DNA from: Salmonella enterica subsp. arizonae
GTDB taxonomy: Bacteria > Pseudomonadota > Gammaproteobacteria > Enterobacterales > Enterobacteriaceae
Reading direction: 5' to 3'
NCBI RefSeq assembly: GCF_008692845.1
Contig: NZ_VXJW01000005.1
Coordinates: 286,165-350,164, forward strand
DNA length: 64,000 nucleotides
Shown here one piece after another: positions 28,930 to 41,131 of this stretch. Under the pieces are notes generated by a model. The model ran no database searches, was not told the origin of the DNA, and worked only from the letters and a program-made list of their open reading frames with translations. The position numbers and the translations under genes are program-made. Position 1 is the first letter of the stretch; every line of letters begins with the position of its first letter.

Positions 28930-30231
28930 ATGTCTGGTACGTATAATGCCACGATTCGCCGGGTGGTGATTTCCGCTTGGATAGGAAACTCCATTGAATA
29001 TTATGATTTTCTATTATACGGCTTGGCCAGCGCGCTGGTTTTTAGCCCCCTTTTTTTCCCCGGCGCCAGCCCGTTTACCGCCACGTTATCTTCTTTTGCC
29101 AGTTTCGGCGTAGGATTTATTTCCCGGCCGCTGGGCGCACTATTTTTTGGCAACAGGGGAGATACGCTTGGACGTAAAAATACATTATTAATAACCTTAG
29201 GGGGGATGGGAACAGTAACATTTCTCATCGGGTGCCTGCCTTCTTACGCCAGTATTGGCGCCCTGGCGCCTGTTTTACTGGTTATTCTGCGTTTTCTTCA
29301 GGGATTTCTGGTTGGAGGCGAATGGGGAGGCGCCATGTTAATGGTCGTGGAGTATGCTTCGGGAAAGCACCGGGGACGGTTAAGCGCGCTCTCGCAAACA
29401 GGAGGACTCACGGGACAATTATTGGCGACTGGCGTATTTATATTTGTGACCAAATTACCGGAGGAGGAATTGTTATCGTGGGGATGGCGTATTCCTTTTC
29501 TGCTCAGTGCGCTGTTGGTGTTGCCGGGATTATATATGCGTCATCGTCTGGATGAGACGCCTGTATTCCGCGCATTTAAAAAGCAGCAAGCCATTAATAA
29601 TATGCAGCACAAAGAAAAAAGGCCGGTGGTCAAAGTAGTACGAGAACAGTGGCGCAGCATTTTGGTGATTATGATTCTCCGCTTTGCTGAAAGCGTTCCC
29701 TTTTTTCTTGCCACGGTCTTCACGGTTTCCTGGGCGACAACGCAGCTTGGGATTGCCAGTCTGACTATTCTGTACGTCGTGATGATCACCTGCCTGCTGG
29801 CGTATCCAATGCACTTACTATTTGGCATAGTGTCGGATCGGACTGGCTGTCGTCAGGTGTACATTTTCGGCGCGCTTTTTGTGGCGGCCATGGCTTTTCC
29901 ATTTTTCTGGCTGCTGGAAAGCCGTTCGCTAATATTGATGATAGTGGGCTATGTTCTGTTTATTAACATTGGTCATAATTCACTGAATGCCGTGCAACCT
30001 TCTTTTTTCGCCGGACTATTTCACCCGCCTGTACGCTATAGCGGTTCATCAATTGGCGCTCAGTTGGGGGCGGTTGTGGCAGGGGGATTCACGCCGTTTA
30101 TCGCTAAAACGTTAAGCGCAGTCTATGATAATAGCTGGACTTGGGTTGCCGGTTATGTCGTTCTGACCGCGCTGGCCTCGGCGTTTGCGGCAAAAATTGC
30201 GCCGGAAACCGTTTTGCCGCATTCGCCGTAA
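28930..30231 (+). CDS. MFS transporter, metabolite:H+ symporter (MHS) family
   Basis: A 433-residue protein with about 12 hydrophobic helices. Family markers: the opening GNSIEYYDFLLYG near residue 20 (the MHS GNxxExYDF signature), GDTLGRKNTLL in the loop between helices 2 and 3, and RFLQGFLVGGEWGGA near helix 4. Relatives include KgtP, ShiA and ProP, so a carboxylate, shikimate-like or betaine-like solute is possible, but the substrate cannot be read from sequence. It lacks the long C-terminal coiled coil of ProP, so an osmosensor is unlikely. E. coli K-12 has a different gene, yaeI, at this place, so this is lineage-specific. It has many AT-rich codons compared with its neighbours, and it sits alone between divergent yaeH and convergent dapD. 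Confidence 0.85.
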   Translation: MSGTYNATIRRVVISAWIGNSIEYYDFLLYGLASALVFSPLFFPGASPFTATLSSFASFGVGFISRPLGALFFGNRGDTLGRKNTLLITLGGMGTVTFLIGCLPSYASIGALAPVLLVILRFLQGFLVGGEWGGAMLMVVEYASGKHRGRLSALSQTGGLTGQLLATGVFIFVTKLPEEELLSWGWRIPFLLSALLVLPGLYMRHRLDETPVFRAFKKQQAINNMQHKEKRPVVKVVREQWRSILVIMILRFAESVPFFLATVFTVSWATTQLGIASLTILYVVMITCLLAYPMHLLFGIVSDRTGCRQVYIFGALFVAAMAFPFFWLLESRSLILMIVGYVLFINIGHNSLNAVQPSFFAGLFHPPVRYSGSSIGAQLGAVVAGGFTPFIAKTLSAVYDNSWTWVAGYVVLTALASAFAAKIAPETVLPHSP

Positions 30232-30253
30232 AGGATGAGTGTTTCAGTTATGC

Positions 30254-30276
30254 AAAGGGGGCGGTCGCCCCGTTTC
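30254..30276. terminator. Short GC hairpin between convergent MHS transporter gene and dapD
   Basis: CAAAGGGGGC-GGTC-GCCCCGTTTC forms a 5-7 bp stem flanked by AAA and TTT, which could terminate both convergent transcripts. The stem is short, so confidence is limited. Confidence 0.45.
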
Positions 30277-30284
30277 TCACTCGC

Positions 30285-31109
30285 TTAATCAATAGTGCGC
30301 AGCAATTCGTTAATGCCCACTTTACCACGCGTTTTGGCATCGACCTTTTTCACGATCACCGCGCAGTACAGGCTGTACTTACCGTCTTTTGACGGCAGGT
30401 TGCCGGATACGACTACGGAGCCCGCCGGTACGCGGCCATAATGAACTTCACCGGTTTCGCGATCGTAGATTTTGGTGCTCTGACCGAGGTACACGCCCAT
30501 AGAGATGACGGAACCTTCTTCGACGATCACGCCCTCCACGACCTCAGAACGCGCGCCAATAAAGCAGTTGTCTTCAATAATCGTCGGGTTAGCCTGGAGC
30601 GGCTCCAGTACGCCGCCGATACCAACGCCGCCGGAGAGGTGAACGTTTTTACCAATCTGCGCGCAGGAACCCACGGTTGCCCAAGTGTCAACCATAGTGC
30701 CTTCGTCAACGTAAGCGCCGATGTTAACGTAAGACGGCATCAACACGGTGTTGCGCGCGATAAATGCGCCCTGACGAACCGCGGCGGGCGGAACGACGCG
30801 AAAGCCCTCTTTCTGAAAACGCGCTTCGTCGTAATCAGCGAATTTCATCGGGACTTTATCGAAGTAGCGGCTTTCCGCACCGTCGATAACCTGGTTATCG
30901 TTAATACGGAAAGAGAGCAGAACCGCTTTCTTCAACCACTGGTGAGTGACCCACTGACCGTCGATTTTTTCTGCGACACGCAGCGCGCCGGAATCGAGTA
31001 GAGAAATGACCTGGTTTACCGCCTCCCGGGTCACGGTGTCTACGTTAGCCGGCGTAATATCGGCGCGGCGCTCAAAAGCGGTCTCAATAACGTTCTGTAA
31101 CTGCTGCAT
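30285..31109 (-). CDS. dapD: Tetrahydrodipicolinate N-succinyltransferase
   Basis: Transfers succinate from succinyl-CoA to tetrahydrodipicolinate in the lysine and meso-diaminopimelate pathway. 274 residues, as in E. coli. The central and C-terminal part is a left-handed beta helix of hexapeptide repeats ([18 protein letters not shown], then [15 protein letters not shown] and related rungs), giving the trimer active site. It is 29 bases downstream of glnD. Confidence 0.97.
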
Positions 31110-31138
31110 TGTTAAACTCTTTCATCTAAATAAACACA

Positions 31139-33823
<2,685 letters not shown>

Positions 33824-33829
33824 TTAAAA

Positions 33830-33915
33830 AAACCGGATGAAAGCGCGAACGCCTTATCCGGCCTACGGGATAATGCTATTTGTAGGCCTGATAAGCGCCA
33901 GCGCCATCAGGCAAA
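33830..33915. repeat. BIME between map and glnD
   Basis: ACCGGATGAAAGCGCGAACGCC/TTATCCGGCC is followed by GTAGGCCTGATAAGCGCC/AGCGCCATCAGGCA: two REP units occupying the gap between the map end and the glnD start on the same strand. Confidence 0.8.
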
Positions 33916-33919
33916 AACG

Positions 33920-34714
33920 TTATGCGTCGTGCGTGATGATCGCCGGGATGGTGTCATCCTTACGTAGCGTCAGAATTTCACAGCCATTTTCCGTTACCAC
34001 AATCGTATGCTCGTATTGTGCGGACAAGCTTCGGTCTTTGGTCTTTACCGTCCAGCCGTCTTTCATGATGCGGATACGGTAATCTCCCGCGTTCAGCATC
34101 GGTTCAATGGTAAAGGTCATGCCAGGCTGCAACACGACGCCGCCGTCGTCCGCATCATAATGCAGTACCTGCGGTTCTTCATGGAAGCCGCGGCCAATAC
34201 CATGCCCGCAGTATTCGCGGACCACGGAGAAACCTTCGCCTTCGGCATATTTCTGGATGGCGGCGCCAATGGTGCGCAGACGGATGCCCGGTTTCACCAT
34301 TTTGATCCCCAGATACAAGCTCTCTTGCGTGACGCGGCACAGACGCTCGCCCAGAATGGTCGGTTTGCCGACAATAAACATTTTGGAGGTGTCGCCGTGG
34401 TATTCATCTTTGATGACCGTCACGTCGATGTTGACGATATCGCCATCTTTCAGATGTTTAGCGTCATCCGGGATGCCGTGGCACACGACTTCATTAATAG
34501 AGATACAGACGGATTTTGGATAACCGTGGTAGCCGAGACAGGCGGAGATCGCATGTTGTTCGTTAACGATATAATCGTTACAGATACGGTCCAGTTCGCC
34601 GGTGGTGACGCCCGGTTTAATATACGGTTCGATCATTTCCAGCACTTCGGCTGCCAGACGGCCCGCGATGCGCATCTTTTCGATTTCTTCAGGGGTCTTG
34701 ATTGAGATAGCCAT
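33920..34714 (-). CDS. map: Methionine aminopeptidase, type I
   Basis: Removes the initiator methionine from nascent proteins; essential. 264 residues, as in E. coli. The metal-binding set is in place: His near residue 79 (LGYHGYPKS), Asp near 97 (VNIDVTVIKD) and Asp near 108 (YHGDTSKMF), His near 171 (CGHGIGRGFHEEP), Glu near 204 (TIEPML) and Glu near 235 (QYEHTIVVTE). Divergent from rpsB across a 323-base region containing the rpsB promoter and leader. Confidence 0.98.
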   Translation of the reverse strand: MAISIKTPEEIEKMRIAGRLAAEVLEMIEPYIKPGVTTGELDRICNDYIVNEQHAISACLGYHGYPKSVCISINEVVCHGIPDDAKHLKDGDIVNIDVTVIKDEYHGDTSKMFIVGKPTILGERLCRVTQESLYLGIKMVKPGIRLRTIGAAIQKYAEGEGFSVVREYCGHGIGRGFHEEPQVLHYDADDGGVVLQPGMTFTIEPMLNAGDYRIRIMKDGWTVKTKDRSLSAQYEHTIVVTENGCEILTLRKDDTIPAIITHDA

Positions 34715-34835
34715 GAATTCTGTCCATCAGGGTCGATGATTTCGACAATAATTGTGTATGTGCGGTCAATGTTAACAGTCTGACGCATCCACTACCAGAT
34801 TGAGAATCAGTTACAGCATGGAGTGCCAACAATTA

Positions 34836-34865
34836 TTGGTGTCGCTGGCGTATTTATGGTATAAA
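34836..34865 (+). promoter_or_regulatory. rpsB-tsf promoter
   Basis: TTGGTG (34836-34841), an 18-base spacer and TATAAA (34860-34865), followed by the GC-rich discriminator GCGCGCCGG typical of ppGpp/DksA-repressed ribosomal promoters. It gives a leader of about 165 bases ahead of rpsB. Confidence 0.7.
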
Positions 34866-34871
34866 GCGCGC

Positions 34872-35763
<892 letters not shown>

Positions 35764-35790
35764 TAAGGCTTGATAACTTCCCCAAAATAG

Positions 35791-35889
35791 TTCGAGTTGC
35801 AGGAAGGCGGCAAGCTCGAGAATTTCCGGGAGCTTACATAAGTAAGTGACTGGAATGAGAGAGTGAAGGCAACGCACCTGCGGCTCGAA
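35791..35889. repeat. Imperfect inverted repeat element (RSA-like) between rpsB and tsf
   Basis: Ends TTCGAGTTGCAGG and CCTGCGGCTCGAA are inverted, and the centre AGCTTACATAAGTAAGTGACT is also nearly symmetrical, so the whole 99 bases can fold into one long hairpin. It matches the layout of interspersed repeats seen across E. coli and Salmonella genomes (I believe those called RSA). It lies between rpsB and the intercistronic terminator and shares sequence with the element at 37763-38014. Confidence 0.7.
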
Positions 35890-35934
35890 ATATGAAGGGG
35901 GTAGCCCCTTATAAACCAGGTAGTATCACGTTTG

Positions 35935-35966
35935 GTTAGGGGGCCTGTCTAAGGCCCCCTTTTTCA
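35935..35966 (+). terminator. Intercistronic rho-independent terminator between rpsB and tsf
   Basis: GGGGGCC-TGTCTAA-GGCCCCC followed by TTTTT. As tsf must also be made from the rpsB promoter, this is expected to be a partial terminator that lowers EF-Ts relative to S2. Confidence 0.85.
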
Positions 35967-36022
35967 CTTTTATATCTGTGCGGTTTGATGCCGGGCAGAT
36001 CAAATCTTTCGAGGATCTTAGA

Positions 36023-36874
36023 ATGGCTGAAATTACCGCATCCCTGGTAAAAGAGCTGCGTGAGCGTACTGGCGCAGGCATGATGGATTGCAAAAAAGCG
36101 CTGACTGAAGCGAATGGCGACATTGAGCTGGCAATCGAAAACATGCGTAAGTCCGGCGCTATCAAAGCGGCGAAAAAAGCAGGCAACGTGGCTGCTGACG
36201 GCGTAATCAAAACCAAAATCGACGGCAACATCGCTTTCATTCTGGAAATTAACTGCCAGACTGACTTCGTGGCTAAAGATGCTGGTTTCCAGGCATTTGC
36301 CGACAAAGTGCTGGACGCGGCTGTTGCTGGCAAAATCACTGACGTAGAAGTCCTGAAAGCGCAGTTCGAAGAAGAGCGTGTCGCTCTGGTTGCGAAAATC
36401 GGCGAGAACATCAACATTCGTCGCGTCGCCTCCCTGGAAGGCGAGGTTCTGGGTTCTTACCAGCACGGTGCGCGCATCGGCGTTCTGGTTGCCGCTAAAG
36501 GTGCTGACGAAGAGCTGGTTAAACAACTGGCGATGCACGTTGCTGCAAGCAAGCCGGAATTCGTTAAGCCGGAAGACGTATCTGCTGACGTGGTAGAGAA
36601 AGAGTACCAGGTACAGCTGGACATCGCTATGCAGTCTGGCAAGCCGAAAGAAATCGCAGAGAAAATGGTTGAAGGCCGCATGAAGAAATTTACCGGCGAA
36701 GTTTCTCTGACCGGCCAGCCTTTCGTTATGGAGCCGAGCAAATCTGTTGGACAGTTGCTGAAAGAGCACAACGCTGACGTAACTGGCTTCATTCGCTTCG
36801 AAGTGGGCGAAGGCATCGAGAAAGTTGAGACTGACTTTGCAGCAGAAGTTGCTGCGATGTCCAGGCAGTCTTAA
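36023..36874 (+). CDS. tsf: Elongation factor Ts
   Basis: Nucleotide-exchange factor for EF-Tu. 283 residues, as in E. coli. The N-terminal UBA-like domain starts with [19 protein letters not shown], followed by the core with [11 protein letters not shown] (the TDFV segment that inserts near the EF-Tu nucleotide site) and a C-terminal module ending EVAAMSRQS. The ATG at 36023 (MAEITASL) follows GAGGATC. Strong codon bias. Followed by a good terminator. Confidence 0.99.
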   Translation: MAEITASLVKELRERTGAGMMDCKKALTEANGDIELAIENMRKSGAIKAAKKAGNVAADGVIKTKIDGNIAFILEINCQTDFVAKDAGFQAFADKVLDAAVAGKITDVEVLKAQFEEERVALVAKIGENINIRRVASLEGEVLGSYQHGARIGVLVAAKGADEELVKQLAMHVAASKPEFVKPEDVSADVVEKEYQVQLDIAMQSGKPKEIAEKMVEGRMKKFTGEVSLTGQPFVMEPSKSVGQLLKEHNADVTGFIRFEVGEGIEKVETDFAAEVAAMSRQS

Positions 36875-36885
36875 TCTTCTTTAGG

Positions 36886-36910
36886 AGCCGCCTGAGGGCG
36901 GCTTCTTTTT
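36886..36910 (+). terminator. Rho-independent terminator of rpsB-tsf
   Basis: AGCCGCC-TGAG-GGCGGCT followed by TCTTTTT, 12 bases after the tsf stop. Confidence 0.9.
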
Positions 36911-37019
36911 GCGTCTGATTTGTAAAATCAGCCGGGGCCTCTATGGCCGTGCTGAAGTGCGGCATACAATGTCGCCAGAATTAACTCATCTCAATCGTTG
37001 ACAGTCTCAGGAAAGAAAC

Positions 37020-37745
37020 ATGGCTACCAATGCAAAACCCGTCTATAAACGCATTCTGCTTAAATTAAGCGGCGAAGCTCTGCAGGGTACGGAAGGCTTC
37101 GGTATTGATGCAAGCATACTGGATCGTATGGCTCAGGAGATCAAAGAACTGGTTGAACTGGGTATTCAGGTTGGTGTGGTGATTGGCGGTGGTAACCTGT
37201 TCCGTGGCGCGGGTCTGGCGAAAGCGGGGATGAACCGTGTTGTGGGCGACCACATGGGCATGTTGGCTACCGTAATGAACGGTCTGGCAATGCGTGATGC
37301 GCTTCATCGCGCTTATGTGAACGCTCGCCTGATGTCGGCAATTCCTTTAAATGGCGTGTGCGACAATTATAGCTGGGCCGAGGCGATTAGCCTGCTGCGC
37401 AATAACCGTGTTGTGATTTTGTCTGCAGGTACGGGTAACCCGTTCTTCACCACCGACTCTGCGGCCTGTCTGCGCGGGATCGAAATTGAAGCGGATGTAG
37501 TACTGAAAGCGACCAAAGTAGATGGCGTATTCACTGCCGATCCGGCAAAAGATCCTTCCGCGACCATGTACGATCAACTGACTTATAGTGAAGTACTGGA
37601 TAAGGAGCTGAAAGTGATGGATCTGGCTGCGTTCACGCTGGCTCGTGACCACAAACTGCCGATCCGTGTTTTCAACATGAATAAGCCGGGGGCGCTGCGT
37701 CGCGTGGTGATGGGCGAAAAAGAAGGGACGTTAATCACGGAATAA
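37020..37745 (+). CDS. pyrH: UMP kinase
   Basis: Phosphorylates UMP to UDP; hexameric amino-acid-kinase fold, inhibited by UTP and activated by GTP. 241 residues, as in E. coli. Visible segments: [13 protein letters not shown] (phosphate-binding Lys and Gly), [23 protein letters not shown] (UMP and phosphate loop) and [15 protein letters not shown]. Starts at ATG 37020 after AGGAAAG. The 408-base gap to frr holds the repeat at 37763-38014 and the frr promoter region. Confidence 0.98.
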   Translation: MATNAKPVYKRILLKLSGEALQGTEGFGIDASILDRMAQEIKELVELGIQVGVVIGGGNLFRGAGLAKAGMNRVVGDHMGMLATVMNGLAMRDALHRAYVNARLMSAIPLNGVCDNYSWAEAISLLRNNRVVILSAGTGNPFFTTDSAACLRGIEIEADVVLKATKVDGVFTADPAKDPSATMYDQLTYSEVLDKELKVMDLAAFTLARDHKLPIRVFNMNKPGALRRVVMGEKEGTLITE

Positions 37746-37762
37746 TTCCTGTGTTACACTTC

Positions 37763-38014
37763 ATCCTTCAAGCTGTCTCTGTGTTGGCTGCCTTTGCTCA
37801 CCTCAGTCACATACTGTAGTAAGCTCCTGGGGCTGAATGAGGGACATCTTTGTCCCTCACCAAAGGCAGCCTTCAGTTGTTCAAATTCGTTCCTGACGAA
37901 TTTGTTACTCAGTTGCCGCGTGATTCGGCTTACAGCCTCGCCCTTCCAGGGTCAGCGCAAGCGCTGTTCAAAACGCTAAAGCGTTTTGTGATACAACTTG
38001 AATGATTTTGTGTA
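37763..38014. repeat. Long interspersed repeat element between pyrH and frr
   Basis: About 252 bases bounded by ATCCTTCAAGCTGT and CTTGAATGATTTTGTGTA, so the ends TTCAAG(C/T)TG are inverted. Inside are three dyads: CACCTCAGTCACATACTGTAGTAAGC with RSA-like symmetry, CAAATTCGTTCCTGACGAATTTG, and CAAAACGCTAAAGCGTTTTG. The left third resembles the rpsB-tsf element, and the right third recurs inverted downstream of accA (55034-55163). No open frame worth calling lies in it. It explains most of the long gap. Confidence 0.7.
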
Positions 38015-38153
38015 GAAATAAAGGTAAGATTTCGCACTCCTGTCGCGGGATAGTGCCTTCCCCATAAACATATTAATCAGGGCTATACTTAGCACATCGT
38101 TGTATTGTGTGACCGTCTGGTCTGACTGAGACTAGTTTTCAAGGATTCGTAAC

Positions 38154-38711
38154 GTGATTAGCGATATCAGAAAAGATGCTGAAGTACGCATGGAAAAATG
38201 CGTTGAAGCGTTCAAAACCCAAATCAGCAAAGTGCGCACGGGTCGTGCTTCTCCCAGCCTGTTGGATGGTATTGTCGTAGAATACTATGGCACTCCGACA
38301 CCGCTGCGTCAGCTGGCAAGCGTAACAGTAGAAGATTCCCGTACCTTAAAAATTAATGTGTTTGATCGCTCTATGGGTCCTGCCGTTGAGAAAGCGATCA
38401 TGGCATCGGATCTCGGTTTGAATCCAAGCTCTGCGGGCACCGACATCCGTGTTCCACTGCCGCCGCTGACCGAAGAACGTCGCAAAGATCTGACGAAAAT
38501 TGTACGTGGCGAAGCGGAGCAGGCACGTGTCGCCGTACGTAATGTACGTCGTGATGCGAACGATAAAGTAAAAGCTCTGCTGAAAGATAAAGCGATCAGT
38601 GAAGATGACGATCGTCGCTCTCAGGAAGAAGTACAGAAAATGACCGATGCAGCCATTAAGAAAGTTGATGCAGCGTTGGCAGATAAAGAAGCAGAACTGA
38701 TGCAGTTCTGA
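38154..38711 (+). CDS. frr: Ribosome recycling factor
   Basis: With EF-G splits the post-termination ribosome. 185 residues; tRNA-shaped with a three-helix bundle ([20 protein letters not shown], then the C-terminal coiled region) and the [13 protein letters not shown] and VSPQ-type PFDRSMG segments. The start is GTG at 38154 after AAGGATTC; the GTG start is known for E. coli frr. A TATACT hexamer at 38084-38089 may be its -10. Followed by a strong terminator. Confidence 0.97.
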
Positions 38712-38770
38712 TTGACCTGTACGCAGATATAACTCATTCCACAGGTAAACCTGACGGTTGAGTGGTGTAC

Positions 38771-38826
38771 AAAGCGCCGCGCAGAAGACATTATCAGGTC
38801 TCCTGTGCGGCGTTTTGCTTTTTATC
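38771..38826 (+). terminator. Rho-independent terminator of frr
   Basis: CGCCGCGCAGAAGAC-ATTATCAG-GTCTCCTGTGCGGCG forms a 15-bp stem with two imperfect pairs, followed by TTTTGCTTTTT. The flanking AAAG on the left extends the stem with the T-tract. Confidence 0.9.
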
Positions 38827-38851
38827 CCGTTTCAACACTTCTGGACGTTTC

Positions 38852-40048
38852 ATGAAGCAATTAACCATTCTGGGCTCGACCGGCTCTATTGGTTGCAGCA
38901 CACTGGACGTGGTGCGCCATAATCCTGATAGCTTCCGCGTTGTCGCGTTGGTGGCGGGTAAAAATGTTGCCCGTATGGCGGAGCAGTGCCTGGAGTTCTC
39001 GCCACGTTATGCCGTGATGGACGATATGCCGGGTGCACAGCAGCTCAAAATAATGCTTCAGCAGCATGGCTGCCGCACCGAGGTTCTGAGCGGTCAACAG
39101 GCGGCCTGCGAGATGGCGGCGCTTGATGAGGTCGGGCATGTGATGGCAGCTATTGTAGGCGCGGCTGGCTTATTGCCGACCCTGGCAGCGATTCGCGCAG
39201 GGAAGACTATCCTGCTGGCGAATAAAGAATCGCTGGTAACCTGCGGGCGGCTGTTTATGGACGAAGTTAAACGCAGCAACGCCCGGCTTTTGCCCGTCGA
39301 TAGTGAACATAACGCGATTTTTCAGAGTTTGCCGCAATCTATTCAGCATAATCTGGGATACGCTGACCTGGAGCAAAATGGCGTAACGTCGATTTTGCTT
39401 ACCGGGTCTGGTGGCCCGTTTCGTGAAACGCCAATGTGCGATCTGGCGGCGATGACGCCGGATCAGGCATGTCGTCATCCGAACTGGTCGATGGGGAGAA
39501 AAATCTCCGTCGACTCCGCCACCATGATGAATAAAGGTCTGGAATACATTGAAGCGCGTTGGTTGTTTAATGCCAGCGCACGTCAGATGGAAGTGTTGAT
39601 CCATCCGCAATCGGTAATTCATTCGATGGTGCGTTATCAGGACGGCAGTGTCCTGGCGCAGCTTGGAGAGCCTGACATGCGTACGCCTATTGCGCACACG
39701 ATGGCATGGCCGAATCGCGTCGCGTCCGGTACGCAGCCGCTTGATTTTTGCAAACTTAGCGCGCTGACGTTTAGTGCGCCAGACTATCAGCGTTATCCAT
39801 GCCTGAAGCTGGCGATGGCGGCGTTTGAGCAAGGTCAGGCGGCAACGACGGCGCTCAATGCGGCAAACGAAATTACCGTTGCCGCGTTTCTGGCGCGACA
39901 GATTCGTTTTACCGATATCGCCGGGCTCAATTTAGCGGTGCTGGAGAGGATGGATTTACACGAACCGGCAAGCGTTGACGACGTATTGCAGGTTGACGCC
40001 ATCGCGCGTGAGGTAGCCAGGAAACAAGTGATACGGCTCTCACGCTGA
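38852..40048 (+). CDS. dxr: 1-deoxy-D-xylulose 5-phosphate reductoisomerase
   Basis: Second step of the MEP isoprenoid route and the target of fosmidomycin. 398 residues. The N-terminal NADPH site is GSTGSIG near residue 10; the metal and substrate region is [10 protein letters not shown] near residue 150 with GSGGPFRE near 185 (flexible-loop Ser/Gly) and [10 protein letters not shown] near 228. The start MKQLTILG at 38852 gives the E. coli length; longer frames run back into the frr terminator. It feeds uppS downstream. Confidence 0.97.
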   Translation: MKQLTILGSTGSIGCSTLDVVRHNPDSFRVVALVAGKNVARMAEQCLEFSPRYAVMDDMPGAQQLKIMLQQHGCRTEVLSGQQAACEMAALDEVGHVMAAIVGAAGLLPTLAAIRAGKTILLANKESLVTCGRLFMDEVKRSNARLLPVDSEHNAIFQSLPQSIQHNLGYADLEQNGVTSILLTGSGGPFRETPMCDLAAMTPDQACRHPNWSMGRKISVDSATMMNKGLEYIEARWLFNASARQMEVLIHPQSVIHSMVRYQDGSVLAQLGEPDMRTPIAHTMAWPNRVASGTQPLDFCKLSALTFSAPDYQRYPCLKLAMAAFEQGQAATTALNAANEITVAAFLARQIRFTDIAGLNLAVLERMDLHEPASVDDVLQVDAIAREVARKQVIRLSR

Positions 40049-40078
40049 CGATTATCCCGCGACAGAAGATTGTGCTAT

Positions 40079-40107
40079 TTGTTAGCGTTGGGCTTCAGTG
40101 ATATAGT
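40079..40107 (+). promoter_or_regulatory. Putative sigma-70 promoter upstream of uppS
   Basis: TTGTTA (40079-40084), a 17-base spacer and TATAGT (40102-40107), followed by a GC-rich discriminator (CTGCGCC). It would start transcription near 40114, giving a leader of about 245 bases ahead of uppS. Confidence 0.6.
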
Positions 40108-40115
40108 CTGCGCCA

Positions 40116-40176
40116 CCTGATCGCAGGTTTTTGGCTTTTTTCGGTCAGGTTAGCCGTGGTTTGACACGGCTTTTTT
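40116..40176 (+). terminator. Tandem hairpin/terminators in the dxr-uppS gap, with an alternative fold
   Basis: Hairpin 1 is CCTG-ATCG-CAGG (40116-40127) followed by TTTTTGGCTTTTTT. Hairpin 2 is GCCGTG-GTTTGA-CACGGC (40153-40170) followed by TTTTTTG. CCTGATCG (40116-40123) can instead pair with CGGTCAGG (40142-40149), which would break hairpin 1. They may simply end dxr transcription, but they also lie within the leader of the promoter at 40079. Confidence 0.7.
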
Positions 40177-40181
40177 GTGGA

Positions 40182-40199
40182 TACACAAAATCATTCAGG
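40182..40199 (+). repeat. 18-mer shared with the pyrH-frr and accA repeat elements
   Basis: TACACAAAATCATTCAGG occurs here, at 55034-55051, and, with one A for G, inverted at 37997-38014. Here only this terminal piece is recognisable. The rest of the 40049-40360 gap (to uppS) holds the promoter and hairpins plus about 150 bases in which I see no feature. Confidence 0.75.
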
Positions 40200-40360
40200 A
40201 CGCATCGGGATGGCTCGCGAATACGTTCCCGGCGTGCGCAGACAGCGCGCGATAGGGACGATGACGCGCCGTCATCAGCGAAGCGGACCGAAGAGGATGT
40301 GTATAAAGGCTTCAGTATTCCTGAGTACCGCTAAATCCTTTCAGGGACAAAAAACGCGTT

Positions 40361-41119
40361 ATGTTGTCTGCAATTCAACCAGTAAGCGAAAATTTGCCAG
40401 CACATGGCTGCCGTCATGTTGCAATAATTATGGATGGCAATGGTCGCTGGGCGAAAAAACAAGGGAAGATCCGGGCCTTCGGGCATAAAGCCGGGGCAAA
40501 GTCCGTCCGGCGAGCGGTCTCTTTTGCTGCCAATAACGGTATTGATGCGTTAACGCTGTATGCCTTTAGTAGTGAAAACTGGAACCGACCAGCGCAGGAA
40601 GTGAGCGCGTTAATGGAGCTGTTCGTGTGGGCGCTGGATAGCGAAGTCAAAAGCCTGCACCGCCATAACGTTCGCCTGCGTATAATCGGCGATATCAGTC
40701 GATTCAACTCGCGTTTGCAAGAACGTATTCGCAAATCAGAAGCGCTTACCGCCCGTAACACGGGACTAACGCTGAATATCGCTGCGAATTACGGCGGACG
40801 TTGGGATATTGTCCAGGGCGTCCGACAACTGGCGGAACAGGTGCAGGCTGGAGTGCTGCGCCCCGATCAGATTGATGAAGAGAGACTCGGCCAGCAAATC
40901 TGCATGCATGAGCTGGCGCCTGTGGATTTAGTAATTAGGACTGGGGGAGAGCATCGCATTAGTAACTTTTTGCTTTGGCAAATTGCCTATGCCGAACTTT
41001 ACTTTACGGATGTTCTTTGGCCCGATTTCGATGAACAAGACTTTGAAGGTGCGCTGCATGCCTTTGCTAATCGAGAGCGTCGTTTCGGCGGTACCGAGCC
41101 TGGTGATGACAAAGCCTGA
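40361..41119 (+). CDS. uppS: Undecaprenyl pyrophosphate synthase (cis-prenyltransferase)
   Basis: Condenses eight isopentenyl units onto farnesyl pyrophosphate to make the C55 lipid carrier for peptidoglycan, O-antigen and other wall polymers. 252 residues. The active-site motif [14 protein letters not shown] near residue 24 holds the catalytic Asp; SSENWNRP and [17 protein letters not shown] with the C-terminal [12 protein letters not shown] are also conserved. The ATG at 40361 is taken. Tightly linked to cdsA (12 bases). Also called ispU. Confidence 0.96.
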   Translation: MLSAIQPVSENLPAHGCRHVAIIMDGNGRWAKKQGKIRAFGHKAGAKSVRRAVSFAANNGIDALTLYAFSSENWNRPAQEVSALMELFVWALDSEVKSLHRHNVRLRIIGDISRFNSRLQERIRKSEALTARNTGLTLNIAANYGGRWDIVQGVRQLAEQVQAGVLRPDQIDEERLGQQICMHELAPVDLVIRTGGEHRISNFLLWQIAYAELYFTDVLWPDFDEQDFEGALHAFANRERRFGGTEPGDDKA

Positions 41120-41131
41120 TGGGGGTTGCTT

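Noticed and set aside
28998-29030. ProP osmosensor identity for the MHS transporter
   Set aside because: The protein ends soon after helix 12 and lacks the ProP C-terminal coiled coil.
35936-36769. Long antisense open frame over tsf (277 codons)
   Set aside because: Same codon-bias shadow as over rpsB.
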